A DNA stretch of 64,000 bases from Piliocolobus tephrosceles (GCF_002776525.5 NC_045437.1:131846590-131910589), one strand, 5' to 3'; numbered from the stretch's first letter, positions 42,901-54,409 are shown. Numbers and translations: made by a program. The notes: generated from the letters alone by a model not told the origin.

Positions 42901-44504
42901 TTTATTGCATTGTACATCCAGCTCTGCAAGAAATGGGCTGCAAGAAACTTCCAATCAATTTTTTCAGCATTCAGCCTTTCCAATCAGTAATGTCACCCAG
43001 GCTTTCAGAAGCCAGTGGGGAAAGATCCAGGACGTAAAGTCTAGGAGCTGAATGCACACATCAAAATCTGGGTCCTGCAATAAAGCCTGTATGAAGGAAG
43101 GCAGTGAAATCAATGCTGATTTCATTGATAGGTACTTATCATCTCTACATCACGAGTGATTTTGTCATTTCACTTCATTTTATCTTGCTGATATTGGCCA
43201 CTACATTTTGAATCCCCGATAAGGCAAAGTAGATTGGTGATAAATGCGTATTAGGGAAATGTGCAGCGACAGAGAAGTATTGTGCTTCTTTCTCAGAAAT
43301 CACCCAACTCAACTTGACTTAGATTATTGATGCTTGTAGTTTTTTTTTTTTTTTTCTGTTTCCATCTACATCCCTGAAAACATTGTTTCCTATTTGAGTA
43401 AGCATAAAGCCAAGCACAGATTATCCTCCCAAATTACTGAAGCATCCCTGGGCTTTAATTTTATGGGTAGAGTTCCCAGAGTCTCAAAATCTAATACTGA
43501 AATATGAAAATTAATATTGTGTTCATGTATGGGTATCTATTGGCTTTATGAGTTGACCTACACATGCTATGAACAAAAGAAAGTTCAGACTATCTTCCCT
43601 GCTCATCTGGGGTTGCGTTACCCAAAACATTGAACTGGATTTATAAATGGGCCTAGTACTGGCCAGTGAACTTGAGCTTATTAGCTATAGATTTCAGGTC
43701 AAATGCTAAAGAGAAGACTCCCACAGATGGTGAATAATCCTAAGATTTTTAACTCATAAAATAGAAGATGAGTTAACTATGTCTGCATATTTGTCATGAT
43801 ATGCCTGGTTCCCAATGTTTGTTTCTATGAATGTGCAAATACCTAAATATTTCCAAGGGCCTAAGAGTATAGCTAATAAAAGACTGAAGACATAAGGACC
43901 AACCTCATGTTGCTAGCAGCCTATAACTTGAGATAATGTCTGTACTAGACATGATTCATTATATTAATCACAAAATTAAAATGTAAGTCCAAGCCAGCAG
44001 GAATGAAAGAGCAAATTCATAAAAAAGTGACATAAAAAAAACTCACAGTGATCAAAACTTGACCTTTGGGAATTTATATATTGGATGTAAAAGTCTGTAG
44101 CTAAATGGAACACCAAAATTAAGTTTTCTACTTTTATAAACCGTGCCAAATATGACTTTGTCATTTCATCATACAAATTGTGTACTTTTAAAAATCAGTA
44201 ACTGTATCTTAGATTAACACATCAACATGAATTTCTCAAGACTTGTGGTTTGCTAAACATTATGGTAGGAGCTTAGAGAAGGAGATTAAGACCTATCACT
44301 GGCCTCAAAAACTCTGCAGTCTAGCTATGGAGAATGAAGACTAACACACTTCAGATCAGAGCAGAATGACCTCTCAGTATGTACTTCTGTGCTGTGCTGG
44401 GTGACACAGATGGTCAGCACTCTTTTTCAGAGGAATTAGAGAGATTAGGAGCTGGGGAATCTGAACTGGGGTATCAGATTAGGAGCTGGGAACAGTGTGA
44501 TTTT

Positions 44505-44700
44505 CAAGAGCCAGGCTCTGATGTCTAACAGGCCTGGGGTTGAATCCATGCTCAGCCACTAGTCAGCGGTGGAAACTTTGGGAAAGTTAGCTGACCTCGC
44601 TGAGTGTCAGTTTCGTCATCTGTCAGAGGGTAATAGAAAGAATACCTTAAGAGGCTTTCTATGAAGGTTGAATAAATTCTTGTTCCACTTTCAATAAATG
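44505..44700 (+). mobile_element. MIR SINE fossil
   Basis: Forward MIR: GAGCCAGGCTCTGATGTCTA, GGGGTTGAATCCATGCTCAG, GTGTCAGTTTCGTCATCTGT. Confidence 0.72.
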
Positions 44701-45588
44701 AGAGTTATCTCCTTCATTACCATACCATCACGATCCCCTTCAGTACCAGGCTTCAGAGGATGGAAAGAGGCATTGTCAATGGGCACAGACTGAAGCCAGC
44801 ATTGCCCCCAAAAAAGGGGAAGACAAAAGGAGCGAAGGTATGGAGATAGAAAGGAGCCAAATGTTTTACTTCTAGGCTGGAGAGGACAGGCATAGAGTGC
44901 AGTTCTTCAAACACATAGGGAGAGATGATTGGATAAATATGGTAGGACAAAATGATGGCGACGACCTTTTGTGACTCTCATCAAACCTTGTAGGTCAGTG
45001 CTGGGAAGATAATATGCCCTGAAAGTTGCTGGAGAATAAGATCCACATATGATGACAGGGCAACAAAAAGCTCAAACAATATTTGCTAATTGATTGCGTT
45101 GCAAAGTAGAAAGTAAAGTTGAATCTTCCCTTTATATTTGTAGTCCATTCAGCATTTTTATTACAAAGCTTCTAAAATATAAGTAAAACTCATGCCAGCT
45201 ACATCTGAACTGTTTCTTGGAACCTCATTCCTCCTTCAGTCTCCCTAACATTTCTGTAGACTCTAAATAGAGTAAGAATAATGTATCCACATTTTTCTCC
45301 ATAGACCCCCACTCACACAACCATCAACCTATGGTCATAGCAAGACAGGTGAAGCCAGGTTTTGATTGTGAGATGAAATCAATCAGTGAAAAGTAGTTGT
45401 TGTTTTTAAGGAGTAAAGTTGTTTTTTTTGTTTTTTTTAATCTTTAAGAGAAGAAATCCAAGGCCATCAACAGAAAAATTGTCTGACTCAGGATGTAGAC
45501 TGGAGAACAAGCATTACCTCTACAAGGAGACTCTGGGGCTTTTCAATATTTAGGATACTAGTATATGTCTTTTTAATTCCCAAAAGGG

Positions 45589-45618
45589 TTTTTTTTTTAA
45601 AAAAAAAAAAAAAAAAAC
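45589..45618. repeat. T10/A20 palindromic tract
   Basis: Ten T are followed directly by twenty A, a perfect self-complementary block flanked by AGGG and CCT. Confidence 0.9.
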
Positions 45619-46857
45619 CTAAGGATAGGATTAATTATCTTGGAATTGTCTAATATCCACTCTTATGTTTGAAACTGCAAGCAGGGAGACGTTTTAAACA
45701 TTATAAAAAGAAGAGAAAATCTCCCCTGACAAATAAATTCCTTGAAACATTAGATATTAGTACTAGTCAAGTGCTCGTTCTTTTCAGAAATATTAAAATT
45801 GCATATTAAAATGAAAGGATTCTTAGACTGTGCTCCTGCCTAATGCCACAAAAAATAAGAATTTAAGAACAATTTTAGAGACAAAAGATTATATGAAACA
45901 TCCAGCTCTTCCCCTTATGGGAAATTTCTTTTTTTAACATCCAAGGCTCAATCATTTCCTAATGTGAAATTACAGATTTTTCAAATTACCATATAAAACT
46001 GCAAAAAAATTACACTTGTGACCACAGAAGAGATGGCATACACTATCAATTTGATTTTAAAAGGCATACATCTTTTATACTACCTGTCATTTTTATAATG
46101 CCTTTTACAAATTTAATCAATACATTTTAACATTCTATATACTTTAAGTGCAATATACAATAAATATTCAAGTTTCATCTTAAACATGCTTTAGCCTTTA
46201 AATTGTTAAAACTGCAGTGCCCTTTCAATCTACTTACATAATGTCATAAAATATACATTTCAAGGTAAATGAAGTCAGCTACTTCAATTTAGTCCCTCAA
46301 ACTGGTAGTAAATGAGAGGTTAACACTATGGTGCCAAACCCATTATTGAGTAAATTTAGCACCTTGGACAGCTCTGTAAAATCTTTATTGCTTTCCTGAC
46401 CTGCTCGTCATGTTCTGTCTGTGTGTTCAGTGGCTCTCAGCTCTGATTGAAAGGCAATATATTAGATCCCCAACACAAACACGCTTGGGGGCTAGTTCAC
46501 TGGGAGCGTAATGACATGGAGGTGAGAGCAATTTTCTGGTCACCGAAATCCAAGCACCTTGCAGGTCCATTGTACTAACTCATAGAGGACCCAGAAATTT
46601 CCTTTCTCCTTCCCATGTGCAGAAATAACTAATGGAAGCCGAATCACATGGGCAAAGCTGAACTAAGTCTTTCTTAAATCCTTACAAGTTGATACTACAG
46701 TGAAGGATATTTTTTGATGGGCAAGATATTATTTAAGGGTGTCCCTCACAGGACAAGAAATCCAGGTTCACACTCCTCAAATCCAAGACTGCTGGCCTGA
46801 AATGATGCTGTGCTGATGACCTACCTATGGCAATGTACTCAATGGGAAAACATGCCC

Positions 46858-46901
46858 CAGCATGGTGGATCAAAGAAGGCAGCATCATGGATCAAAGAAG
46901 G
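46858..46901. repeat. 22-bp tandem duplication
   Basis: CAGCATGGTGGATCAAAGAA(GG) is followed directly by a second 22-bp unit with CA instead of GG at one dinucleotide; 20 of 22 bases match. Confidence 0.9.
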
Positions 46902-49028
46902 ATGCTCCTTTAGGAAACAAGATCCACGTGTTTTATTTTCAAATGATTAAATGGGGATGAGAGCTCTGGATATCGATATAAGGAGAAAAAAAAAGTAGAT
47001 TATGTCACTGAAAAACTCTAACACCAAGGATATACAATATATACTTATAGATGATATTTTTTCAGGCTTATGAAAACTTCAAAGATCTTGGAGTTTAATT
47101 TTCAACATCCCTCCTCCCTGCTTCTGTGAAATTAATTAAAATAAGGTACACTGTTCTAAGTCCTCAATTGTTACAAGAGCGAAGGTCATAAGTGTAGTTT
47201 CTTTCTGTGCCTCATCATGCTTTTGACAAATAGGAGACTTGCTTTTTTCCCCCTAAAATGCAAAGAAAGGAAAATACTTCCCTGCCTAGCCCTAACACTG
47301 GCGTAAATATTTATTTGGAGAAATAAATGAACATAGGCCTAGCGAAGTCAAATCTTAGTAAATAAACTCACTTGATCCTGTTTTGTTTTAATCTTTCCTA
47401 AGAGCCAGATAAAGCCATGAGGTTTTAGTGAAGGCAATACAGGCTGAATTTGATCTGGGGATAGGGTTTAGTGTGCCCATACCATAGTAAATTATTAACT
47501 GCTGTGGTCAGACAATACAGTGAACAAAAAGTGGTAAATTAGCTTGTAGCTTACATTAAAAAATAAAGACATGATTTCAGATGTATTGTTTCAAATCCCT
47601 TTGATTATATAATGTTCTTTACTCCCTACATGAAAAATAACAACTGTTTTATAAAGGGGGTCTATCAGCTTAAGGCAAACATAAATGTTTATTGAGAACT
47701 GAAAACCCCTCTATCTTATATTTGAATTTAGGACATTAGATATGTCATAAGTAGTTACTGTAGTATGACAACTACTTTATCTTATATTATAGAGAATTTA
47801 AAATTGAAAAATGCTAATATGTATCTAAAAGCTTGTCATTTCAAGAGTTGTTCAAGGATTTTTGAAGAGGCTATGGTGACAGCAAAATGAATGCGATTAT
47901 CTCCCTATTTTCTGATCAGCGACTGCAGTCTATGAAAATTGAACAGCACTGCTTCTCCATGTAGAAATCTATTGTGTAAAACATTTAAAGTTACACTTCT
48001 GTTTGAAACTTTACCCACAGCCAAAAATGGTAACCATATCTTCCTGTAAATCACCTCTGATGATCATACCACACCCTTAGGTTTGGTTGTCTGACAAGCT
48101 CCTATCTTTTACATAGATCAAGCTTAACTTTGCTTTCCTTTTCACATTCTAGTGGAAATGAATCTGAAGAAATTTAGTTAGAACCAAAAATATCAGCACC
48201 ATACTCACTTTTGTAGAGTACTCCCTATTATTAGAACCAAGCATGCAGGCTAAATATGGAAGTCCACCTAAGTAAAAAGAGGGAGGTATTTTTTCTTCAA
48301 CTGGAATGAGCAGCCAAGTATATATCTAGGATGAGAATGAATGAGCAAATGGGGGAAATCACAAACAATACTGAAATAGCAAACAATTGCTATAAAAGAA
48401 ATAGATACTGCCAGTAATGAAAATTGGTGCAGAGGGGGCTTCTGAGGACAGTAGAGTTCTTTCGTAAGAGTTTTTGACAAACAGTGCATTGCCTCAGTAT
48501 GTGGGTTTCCTACATCACCCGCTTATATTATGGCTTTGCCATCCAAGAGAGATGAACAAAAGAAGTTTAATACTACATGCTTCTAGTAGCTGAAGATTGA
48601 TTGGAAATCCCTCGAAAATGACCTGTCTGATAAGGTCATGGTTCCTGGAATAAGCAATTAAGTGCAAAATAAACACGTCTTAGGGATTCGTACCACGCAC
48701 TGAATGACATCAATTGTAGTAATCTAGTAAATGACCTAGGAATTGTATTCAGCAATAAACATATGAGTGCTTTATCATGCCTATGGCAGACTATTGAGTG
48801 ATGTATTTTATCTTGCAGTACCAATGATGCTCACCTTTTGACTCAATTAAGTGTGTATGTGAACAGGGACAAATTGGTGATTTAACGCCATTCTGGGGTT
48901 CCCCAAGCTATGGCCTTTATAGCAGTGGCTTGGCAAAGTATGGCCAGAGGGACTGGAAAGTGATCATGTCTAAAGATAACGACAACCTGCCTTCACTCAA
49001 AGGATTGTATCTGCTTTTCTCTTGACAG

Positions 49029-49094
49029 GAAGTAATACTCAAAAGGGCTGCGGATCTGGTAGAAGCTCTGTATGGGATGCCACACAACAACCAG
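49029..49094 (+). CDS. EBF1: EBF1 exon: HLHLH helix 2, first copy
   Basis: A 66-nt exon of exactly 22 codons, phase 0 at both ends. The acceptor is tttctcttgacag and the donor CAG|gtgagc. It encodes EVILKRAADLVEALYGMPHN followed by NQ, the first of two near-identical helix-2 units. The next exon begins with a homologous unit (EIILKRAADIAEALYSVPRN), so this small exon and the start of the next are a tandem exon duplication. In the COE family a duplicated second helix is the known feature turning HLH into HLHLH in vertebrates. Because the exon is symmetric, skipping it would keep frame and remove just this helix copy. It sits 16.8 kb after the helix-1 exon but only 950 bp before its duplicate. 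Confidence 0.96.
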
Positions 49095-50044
49095 GTGAGC
49101 GCTGTGGGTTTCTAGCCTGTGTGGACTGCCACATGTAATTAAAGATCTCAGATTCCATATCGTAATGAGAAAGCACAAAAAATATAAAAGCCATGTGCAT
49201 GAGTTAAGAGTATAAGTAATTCAGATATAATATGTTGCAAGACTCTTCAATCCTCTCTTTTGTAAAGCTTTTATTGCCCTTTCCACTGAATCATTGTCCG
49301 TATGAGAAAAGGTGGTCCATTTAAAACTAATCTTTAGTGGGAACATACTTCATAATTGAAGAGGAGAGTTACTGGTGCTTTATTTTATTTCTCTCAGGTT
49401 TTCAAGCAAATTTAGGAAGAGAAAGAGGGTTTAATTTTTTCTCCAAAAAGTATAACAAGGCCTGAATAGTATTGCCTGCTTCTGTTTCATAGAACTCCAT
49501 GTATAAGATTCACATAGCTTAGGAAACTGAGTCCGACAAACCATTCATGTAACCTGAATCAATGTCTGGGGGACACAGTCCCATTAATACTCAGGAATGC
49601 AGGTAGTCATCTACAACCTTCCCTTAACATCAACAGGGGAGATGAATTGCAGCCTCTCTCCCTCTCCCCCTGGGTAACCTCAGACTTCCTACACGTTATT
49701 GGGAAGAATGGAAAACCTCATGGTGCTGTCCTGTATGGACTGTAGGGTAGTATGGAGGCATGTTAAGATAATGGACTTTGAAAATCAGACAAATGGGCTT
49801 ATGAATCTCAGCTCTGTTCTTAAATAGGTGAGTGTCCTTAGGTGCGGTTTTTGACTTTCCAAGCCTCAGTTTCCCCATGGCATGATGATGGTGAGACTAC
49901 TATAACAGGTTTGTCAGGAGGGTCACAGAAGTTAATGCAGCTGACCATTGAAAACCCTGAGTACGGTGCCTGGCACTGGAAAAAATGGTATTATTGGGAA
50001 TATGACTGCGGACAACTAAAGGGGATATTCCTTTGACTTTTCAG
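49095..50044 (+). other. EBF1: short intron between the two helix-2 exons
   Basis: A 950-bp intron separating the duplicated helix-2 exons. Its 3' third is occupied by a + strand MIR (about 49765-49990). The first 670 bp show no recognisable repeat. Confidence 0.9.
49765..49990 (+). mobile_element. MIR SINE next to an exon
   Basis: Forward MIR: CTTTCCAAGCCTCAGTTTCC and GAGTACGGTGCCTGGCACTGG. It ends about 55 bp before the acceptor of the second helix-2 exon. Confidence 0.72.
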
Positions 50045-50222
50045 GAAATCATTCTGAAGAGAGCAGCCGACATTGCCGAGGCTCTGTACAGTGTTCCCCG
50101 CAACCACAACCAACTCCCGGCCCTTGCTAACACCTCGGTCCATGCAGGGATGATGGGCGTGAATTCGTTCAGTGGACAACTGGCTGTGAATGTCTCCGAG
50201 GCATCACAAGCCACCAATCAGG
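50045..50222 (+). CDS. EBF1: EBF1 exon: HLHLH helix 2, second copy, and linker
   Basis: A 178-nt exon (59 codons plus one base). The acceptor is ttcctttgacttttcag. The donor reads CAGG|gtcaga, which has C at +3 and is weaker than the neighbouring donors, though G at +5 is kept. The first 23 residues (EIILKRAADIAEALYSVPRN then HNQ) are the second helix-2 copy. The rest (LPALANTSVHAGMMGVNSFS through SEASQATNQ) starts the flexible C-terminal region and matches EBF1, not EBF3, as I recall these proteins. Read-through past the donor stays open for about 33 codons to a stop at 50324-50326, so use of the weak donor decides whether a truncated protein could arise. A MIR fossil ends about 55 bp upstream of the acceptor. 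Confidence 0.96.
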
Positions 50223-50878
50223 GTCAGAAGCTTGCTTTTCTCTTCCCTCACACGTTTTCCCTCTCCCTCCCCAACTTTAAGCACCCCATCTCCTCATTTA
50301 TTGGTCATGAACAATTTTTACATTAAAGAATTATTTTCATCCCAAAAGGGAGATTCTTAGTTTGTGTGTATAAGATATTATTGTACAATGTTGGTCCTAG
50401 CTATCATTCTGGTAATCTAATATAGGGGGCTAGAAAGGATGCATGCATTTAGCCATCTCTCTACATTTAACTTTTCACCATAAACCATGAATGACAGATC
50501 GCAAAGAGGGATGGAATTAAAGTTTTGAGGGCCCAAAGCACATCATTCTTGCCCAGGGAATAGGAACCTGTTAACTCCAGGGTACATCTCTTAGATCGGG
50601 ATTTATTTCTGCTCTAAAATGATAATTTATAGGCCCAGCATTGCCACTTCTCATGGCCCTGCTAAGTATTTATGATCTCCTAAGAAATGTGTCTTTTGCT
50701 CGCTTCCCATTTTAATCACAGAGCTAGCACCACCAACCCACGCACATGAATCACCCAGTCCCTTCCCTCTGGGTTGAGGCGACGGGGCCAGAAACAGAGA
50801 CCTTCCTTTCCCCAAGTCTTCCAGGATTGCCACCATCCGAATGCCACCCTTACCCCTGGTTTTGCCCCCACCTCTCAG
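50223..50878 (+). other. EBF1: 656-bp intron
   Basis: It starts with the weak donor gtcaga and ends with a strong pyrimidine-rich acceptor. No repeat was recognised in it. The last 130 bp are pyrimidine-rich and open in the EBF1 frame. Confidence 0.9.
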
Positions 50879-51058
50879 GTTTCACCCGCAACTCAAGCAG
50901 TGTGTCACCACACGGGTACGTGCCGAGCACCACTCCCCAGCAGACCAACTATAACTCCGTCACCACGAGCATGAACGGATACGGCTCTGCCGCCATGTCC
51001 AATTTGGGCGGCTCCCCCACCTTCCTCAATGGCTCAGCTGCCAACTCGCCCTATGCCA
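50879..51058 (+). CDS. EBF1: EBF1 exon: C-terminal transactivation region, part 1
   Basis: A 180-nt exon, phase 1 at both ends and thus symmetric. The acceptor is tgcccccacctctcag and the donor CCA|gtaagt. With the G left by the previous exon it gives Gly, then FTRNSSSVSPHGYVPSTTPQ through NSPYA. The content is dominated by Ser, Thr, Asn, Pro, Gly and Gln with almost no charged residues, as expected of the disordered EBF transactivation region. The intron in front (656 bp) is open in this frame for its last 130 bp or so, but carries the in-frame stop at 50324-50326 earlier, so full retention would not give a longer protein. Confidence 0.95.
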
Positions 51059-51327
51059 GTAAGTAGAGATGCGTGTCCCGTGTTCCTTCATGTTTTGCTA
51101 GAAGAACTTGGCATCGTGCCATGTGGCCCAGTGGGCAGGGCTTCTCAGTCTGAGAAACCCCATCTTTCCGTCCTGCAAGGCACCATCTCCAGCAGGAATC
51201 TCCGTTCTCCAGTGCTCACCTTCCTTCCTACAAAGTCTCCCTAACAGTCAGAATGTTGCTACCATCCAAAGCAGCTGTATGAGGTCGCTTCAGGAACCCA
51301 CGCTCCGAGTCAGGTGAAGATGGGTTG

Positions 51328-51373
51328 ACTCCCACTTCTACCAGTTACTAACTCCCACCTTTACCAGTTACCA
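51328..51373. repeat. 23-bp tandem duplication
   Basis: Two 23-bp units (ACTCCCACTTCTACCAGTTA and so on) with three mismatches, ending exactly where the truncated Alu at 51374 begins. Confidence 0.88.
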
Positions 51374-51520
51374 CCAGCTACTCAGGAAACTGAGGCAGGA
51401 GGTTTGCTTGAGCTCAGGAGTTCAAGGTTACAGTGAGCCATGATTGTGCCACTGCACTCCAGTGCCTGGGTGACAGAGCAAGACCCTGTCTCAGAGAAAA
51501 AAACAAACCAAAAAAACCCC
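51374..51520 (+). mobile_element. partial Alu (right-arm type)
   Basis: A 5'-truncated Alu fragment beginning CCAGCTACTCAGG, with TGAGCCATGATTGTGCCACT, CACTCCAGTGCCTGGGTGAC and an A-rich tail. It abuts a 23-bp tandem duplication on its left. Confidence 0.88.
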
Positions 51521-51609
51521 ATAAAACATAAACAATGGAGGACACCATATTTGTCATCTACGTAAGCCCAAAACATCTATTAGTTTTGTCTTACTTCATC
51601 TGATTAGCT

Positions 51610-51740
51610 ACATGAAAGGAGGCAAGTTCATTTGCTCTCCAAGCCTCAATTTTCTCATCTGTAAAATGGAGAAGGAACTAGCACAGACCCCATCCAGTGT
51701 TGTGAGACATAGATAATGCATATAGTGAGCTTGTCCTGAT
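51610..51740 (+). mobile_element. MIR SINE fragment
   Basis: Forward MIR core: CAAGCCTCAATTTTCTCATC followed by TGTAAAATGGAG. Confidence 0.6.
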
Positions 51741-52932
51741 TCCTGATACATGGAGGCACATTTAGTAAATCTAATAATCATAATATTGCAAAGATAATAA
51801 CATGTGGTGGTGGTGGTATAACATAGTAACAATAGTCTAAACCTTAACCTCTCTCCCTTCAGTTACATGACTCCTTTATTTTTTAATGCTTGGATTTTTC
51901 CCCTTCGTTTGCGTTTGGTGTATACTTAAAACAACAACACATCAAAACACTTTTTTCCAGAAATCTGGAAAGATTTAAAAGAAAAAAAAGGAAAAGAAAA
52001 CCACATACACATACAAAAAATGTTCTTTGGTGCCTTGTCCCTGCCTTAAAGAAGTCTGCCTACAAAAAAATTTTGGTACGTTTATATTGCTTCTAAAGAA
52101 CCTCAGAGAACTGCCCTCCTTATCTGTAAAGTGTCATAACCCATGTCCTTACAATCTCTTGATCTCTCTCTGACTTTGAAGTTCATCTTGGGCATTGCGA
52201 GTGACTCTTCTGATGTGCAAAATGTGGCCAAACTCTTAGATATTTGTAGAAGGACAGATAGATGTGCCATTAAATAAAAGAATATTCATGATTTCTACGG
52301 AGTCTTGGCTAAAAATACTACAAGTGATGCCCTCTCTCATAGTGAAAATATGGATTGTTCTAGTTCTTTGAAAGAGGAAAGATCATTCTTGCCCTTTAAG
52401 AGAAGTTATTTCTGAAAATATACTTAGACTTTTACTGTCTGGGTGAATTTTTCTGCTCAAAGTCCACAAAATTACACATTTCTACTTAGTTTGGAATCAG
52501 CAGTTTGTTGAACATTTACAACTCCCCAAATAATCTGCATATATTATGTCTGTCTACTCACGAGTCAATATTTAGGATCAGTTTCACATTAGATTTTGAT
52601 TTATCAAAAGATTGTTTCTCATAGAGATCTATCATTTCAGTGTTCTCCCATTTATTCAATCAGAAAATGTTTTGATCATAACCTGAAAATTAAAAGGTGG
52701 CATTCTTAATTAAATCAATAAACTAATTGCTATATGGTAGCAATTCAATTTAGGGGCTTGGATTGCTCTCCTCAAGCCTATGCAGACACTCAGCCGCTTC
52801 AGCCTGAGATTGCATCTGTCAGACTGTGAAACTTTGAACATTTAATTTCCATTAATTGATTTTCTCAGTGCTCACAAATATAGTATTAAATTCTCAAATA
52901 GGCTCTCAGATGGGACGGTTTTATCTGCACAA

Positions 52933-52954
52933 ATGCAAATAAAACAATAAACAC
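52933..52954 (+). promoter_or_regulatory. octamer, SOX- and FOX-like site cluster (candidate)
   Basis: A perfect octamer ATGCAAAT (52933-52940) is followed by AACAATA and ATAAACA within 15 bp. The surrounding 1 kb has no recognisable repeat. Function is inferred only from motifs; octamers bind POU factors such as OCT1/OCT2, which act in B cells. Confidence 0.3.
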
Positions 52955-53412
52955 AAAGCCCAGTTGATTTGAATTTTTGCCTCCATAATATTTAATTATT
53001 CATAAAGCACTCATGTTGAAAAATTCCAACGGAATAAAAAAATAAGACATTCCACTGGTGAACACACTTTCTGGTGTGGTGGCTGATAACTAATAATGTT
53101 ATAACAAATGGAGCTGCTTGACTATATTTTACCCCTTCCTCTGTTAACTGCACCTCCCCCTCCCCGCCCCAAAACTCCCCACCTCTAAATACACATAATG
53201 ATCGCATTTGCCAATGAGATTAATTGCCTTCCTCAGTGAAGCAGCAGGATTTCAAGTCTACGAATATTTAAAAATCAAACCTCCAGTGCAGGAGTTTTGC
53301 AATTTAAATGGGTGTTATTATTGAGCGTATTTTCACATTTACAAATCCTAAGAGATGTATAAAAATGCTGGCCTCATTAAAAGAAAAAGTAGTTTCGAAA
53401 ATGTTTGTGAAA

Positions 53413-53533
53413 ACTCTGAGGATGGCGGCTCTGCGTTCTGCGCCATAAAGCACTTAGTGCGTGTGGATTGGGTAGTGCCTTGGACTGATTAGAAGGGGTC
53501 ATTTTCCCCTGATGGCAACTGTTGCCTATGACC
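53413..53533. repeat. dispersed duplication, copy A
   Basis: This 121-bp segment aligns with 54556-54677 in the same orientation: 19 substitutions and one 1-bp gap, about 84% identity by hand alignment. Longest shared blocks include GGGGTCATTTTCCC and TAGTGCCTTGG. Flanks of this copy look unique. Confidence 0.88.
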
Positions 53534-53639
53534 AATTGGATTCCCACTTTCCAAAGGATAAGGCCACCCAAACAGCTCTTTGGACACTGGTGGGCTCATG
53601 GGAACGAGGCTTTTCCCCCTGGAGATCTTTTTCCTTTGC

Positions 53640-53770
53640 AGGGTAGCTTAGCAGAAAGAGCTCTGAATTTGGGCATGATTCCTTGCTTCAGCGCATTCTA
53701 GCTATGGCCCTTGGGCTAGCTGCTACACTACTTTCTGAGTCCCAGCTTGCTTCACTTCCTCGGTTTTGAA
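53640..53770 (+). mobile_element. MIR SINE fragment
   Basis: The 5' half of a diverged forward MIR: GGTAGCTTAGCAGAAAGAGC through CCTTGGGCTAGCTGC. Confidence 0.45.
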
Positions 53771-54409
53771 AAAATTTTTAAAAAAGTATGTGATGGGCCC
53801 TTGACTTAAGATTGCATTGCCCATGACAAGATGAAAAAGACGTGAAGATTCTTGTGAATGATAAAACAATATCTGATGTTTTATTAAGTTGTGTGAAAAA
53901 ATAATAAAATAGAAGAAATATCTAGGATACATACTTTCCTGCAGGAAATGGAGGAAATAGAAAGTGAGTATATGAAAATATTAGTCTTGACTTAGCGTAT
54001 GTGAAATCTCTGTCTCCTAAAGTAACCCAGAGATTATTAGCCTGGAACAAAAGATGAGAGGCCAGGCCAAGAGGATCCTGGTCGGTAGAGAATGTACATC
54101 TACCAAGCTCTTTCATATCCCCAAACTGCTAGGTTTTCTCTGAGTTGCCAGAGTTCTCCCATCATTGGTTATCTGTATTCCCTACTACTACCAAACTGTG
54201 AGTATTTATGTAAGGCTCTGATCCTACTGCTTATTAATTCCCAAACATTCACATATATCCCATGGCAGATATAAAGAATTTGGAACTTTTCTGCATTTTT
54301 CACAAATGCTGCATGTGGCAGTCTGGTGGCCATCCTCTCAAGCTGGCCTCTTCCTGTTCCCCCTACCGCAGCCCCTTTCCTAGAACCTTAGTTTAGGCTC
54401 TACCAGGGA

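Larger units (their letters stand above)
32253..49028 (+). other. EBF1: intron between helix-1 and first helix-2 exons
   Basis: This is a 16,776-bp intron from donor gtgagg to acceptor cttgacag. It carries MIR fossils at 32.4, 34.0, 34.3, 36.1-36.5, 39.5, 39.8 and 44.5 kb and an old Alu at 34.45 kb. A tandem 22-bp duplication lies at 46.86 kb and a T10/A20 tract at 45.59 kb. Stretches such as 37.2-38.8, 40.4-43.3 and 45.7-48.9 kb have no repeat that I recognise and no gene. Confidence 0.9.

Noticed and set aside
45909..45923. EBF-like palindrome TTCCCCTTATGGGAA
   Set aside because: The spacing between half-sites does not fit the TCCCNNGGGA consensus, so autoregulation is not supported.
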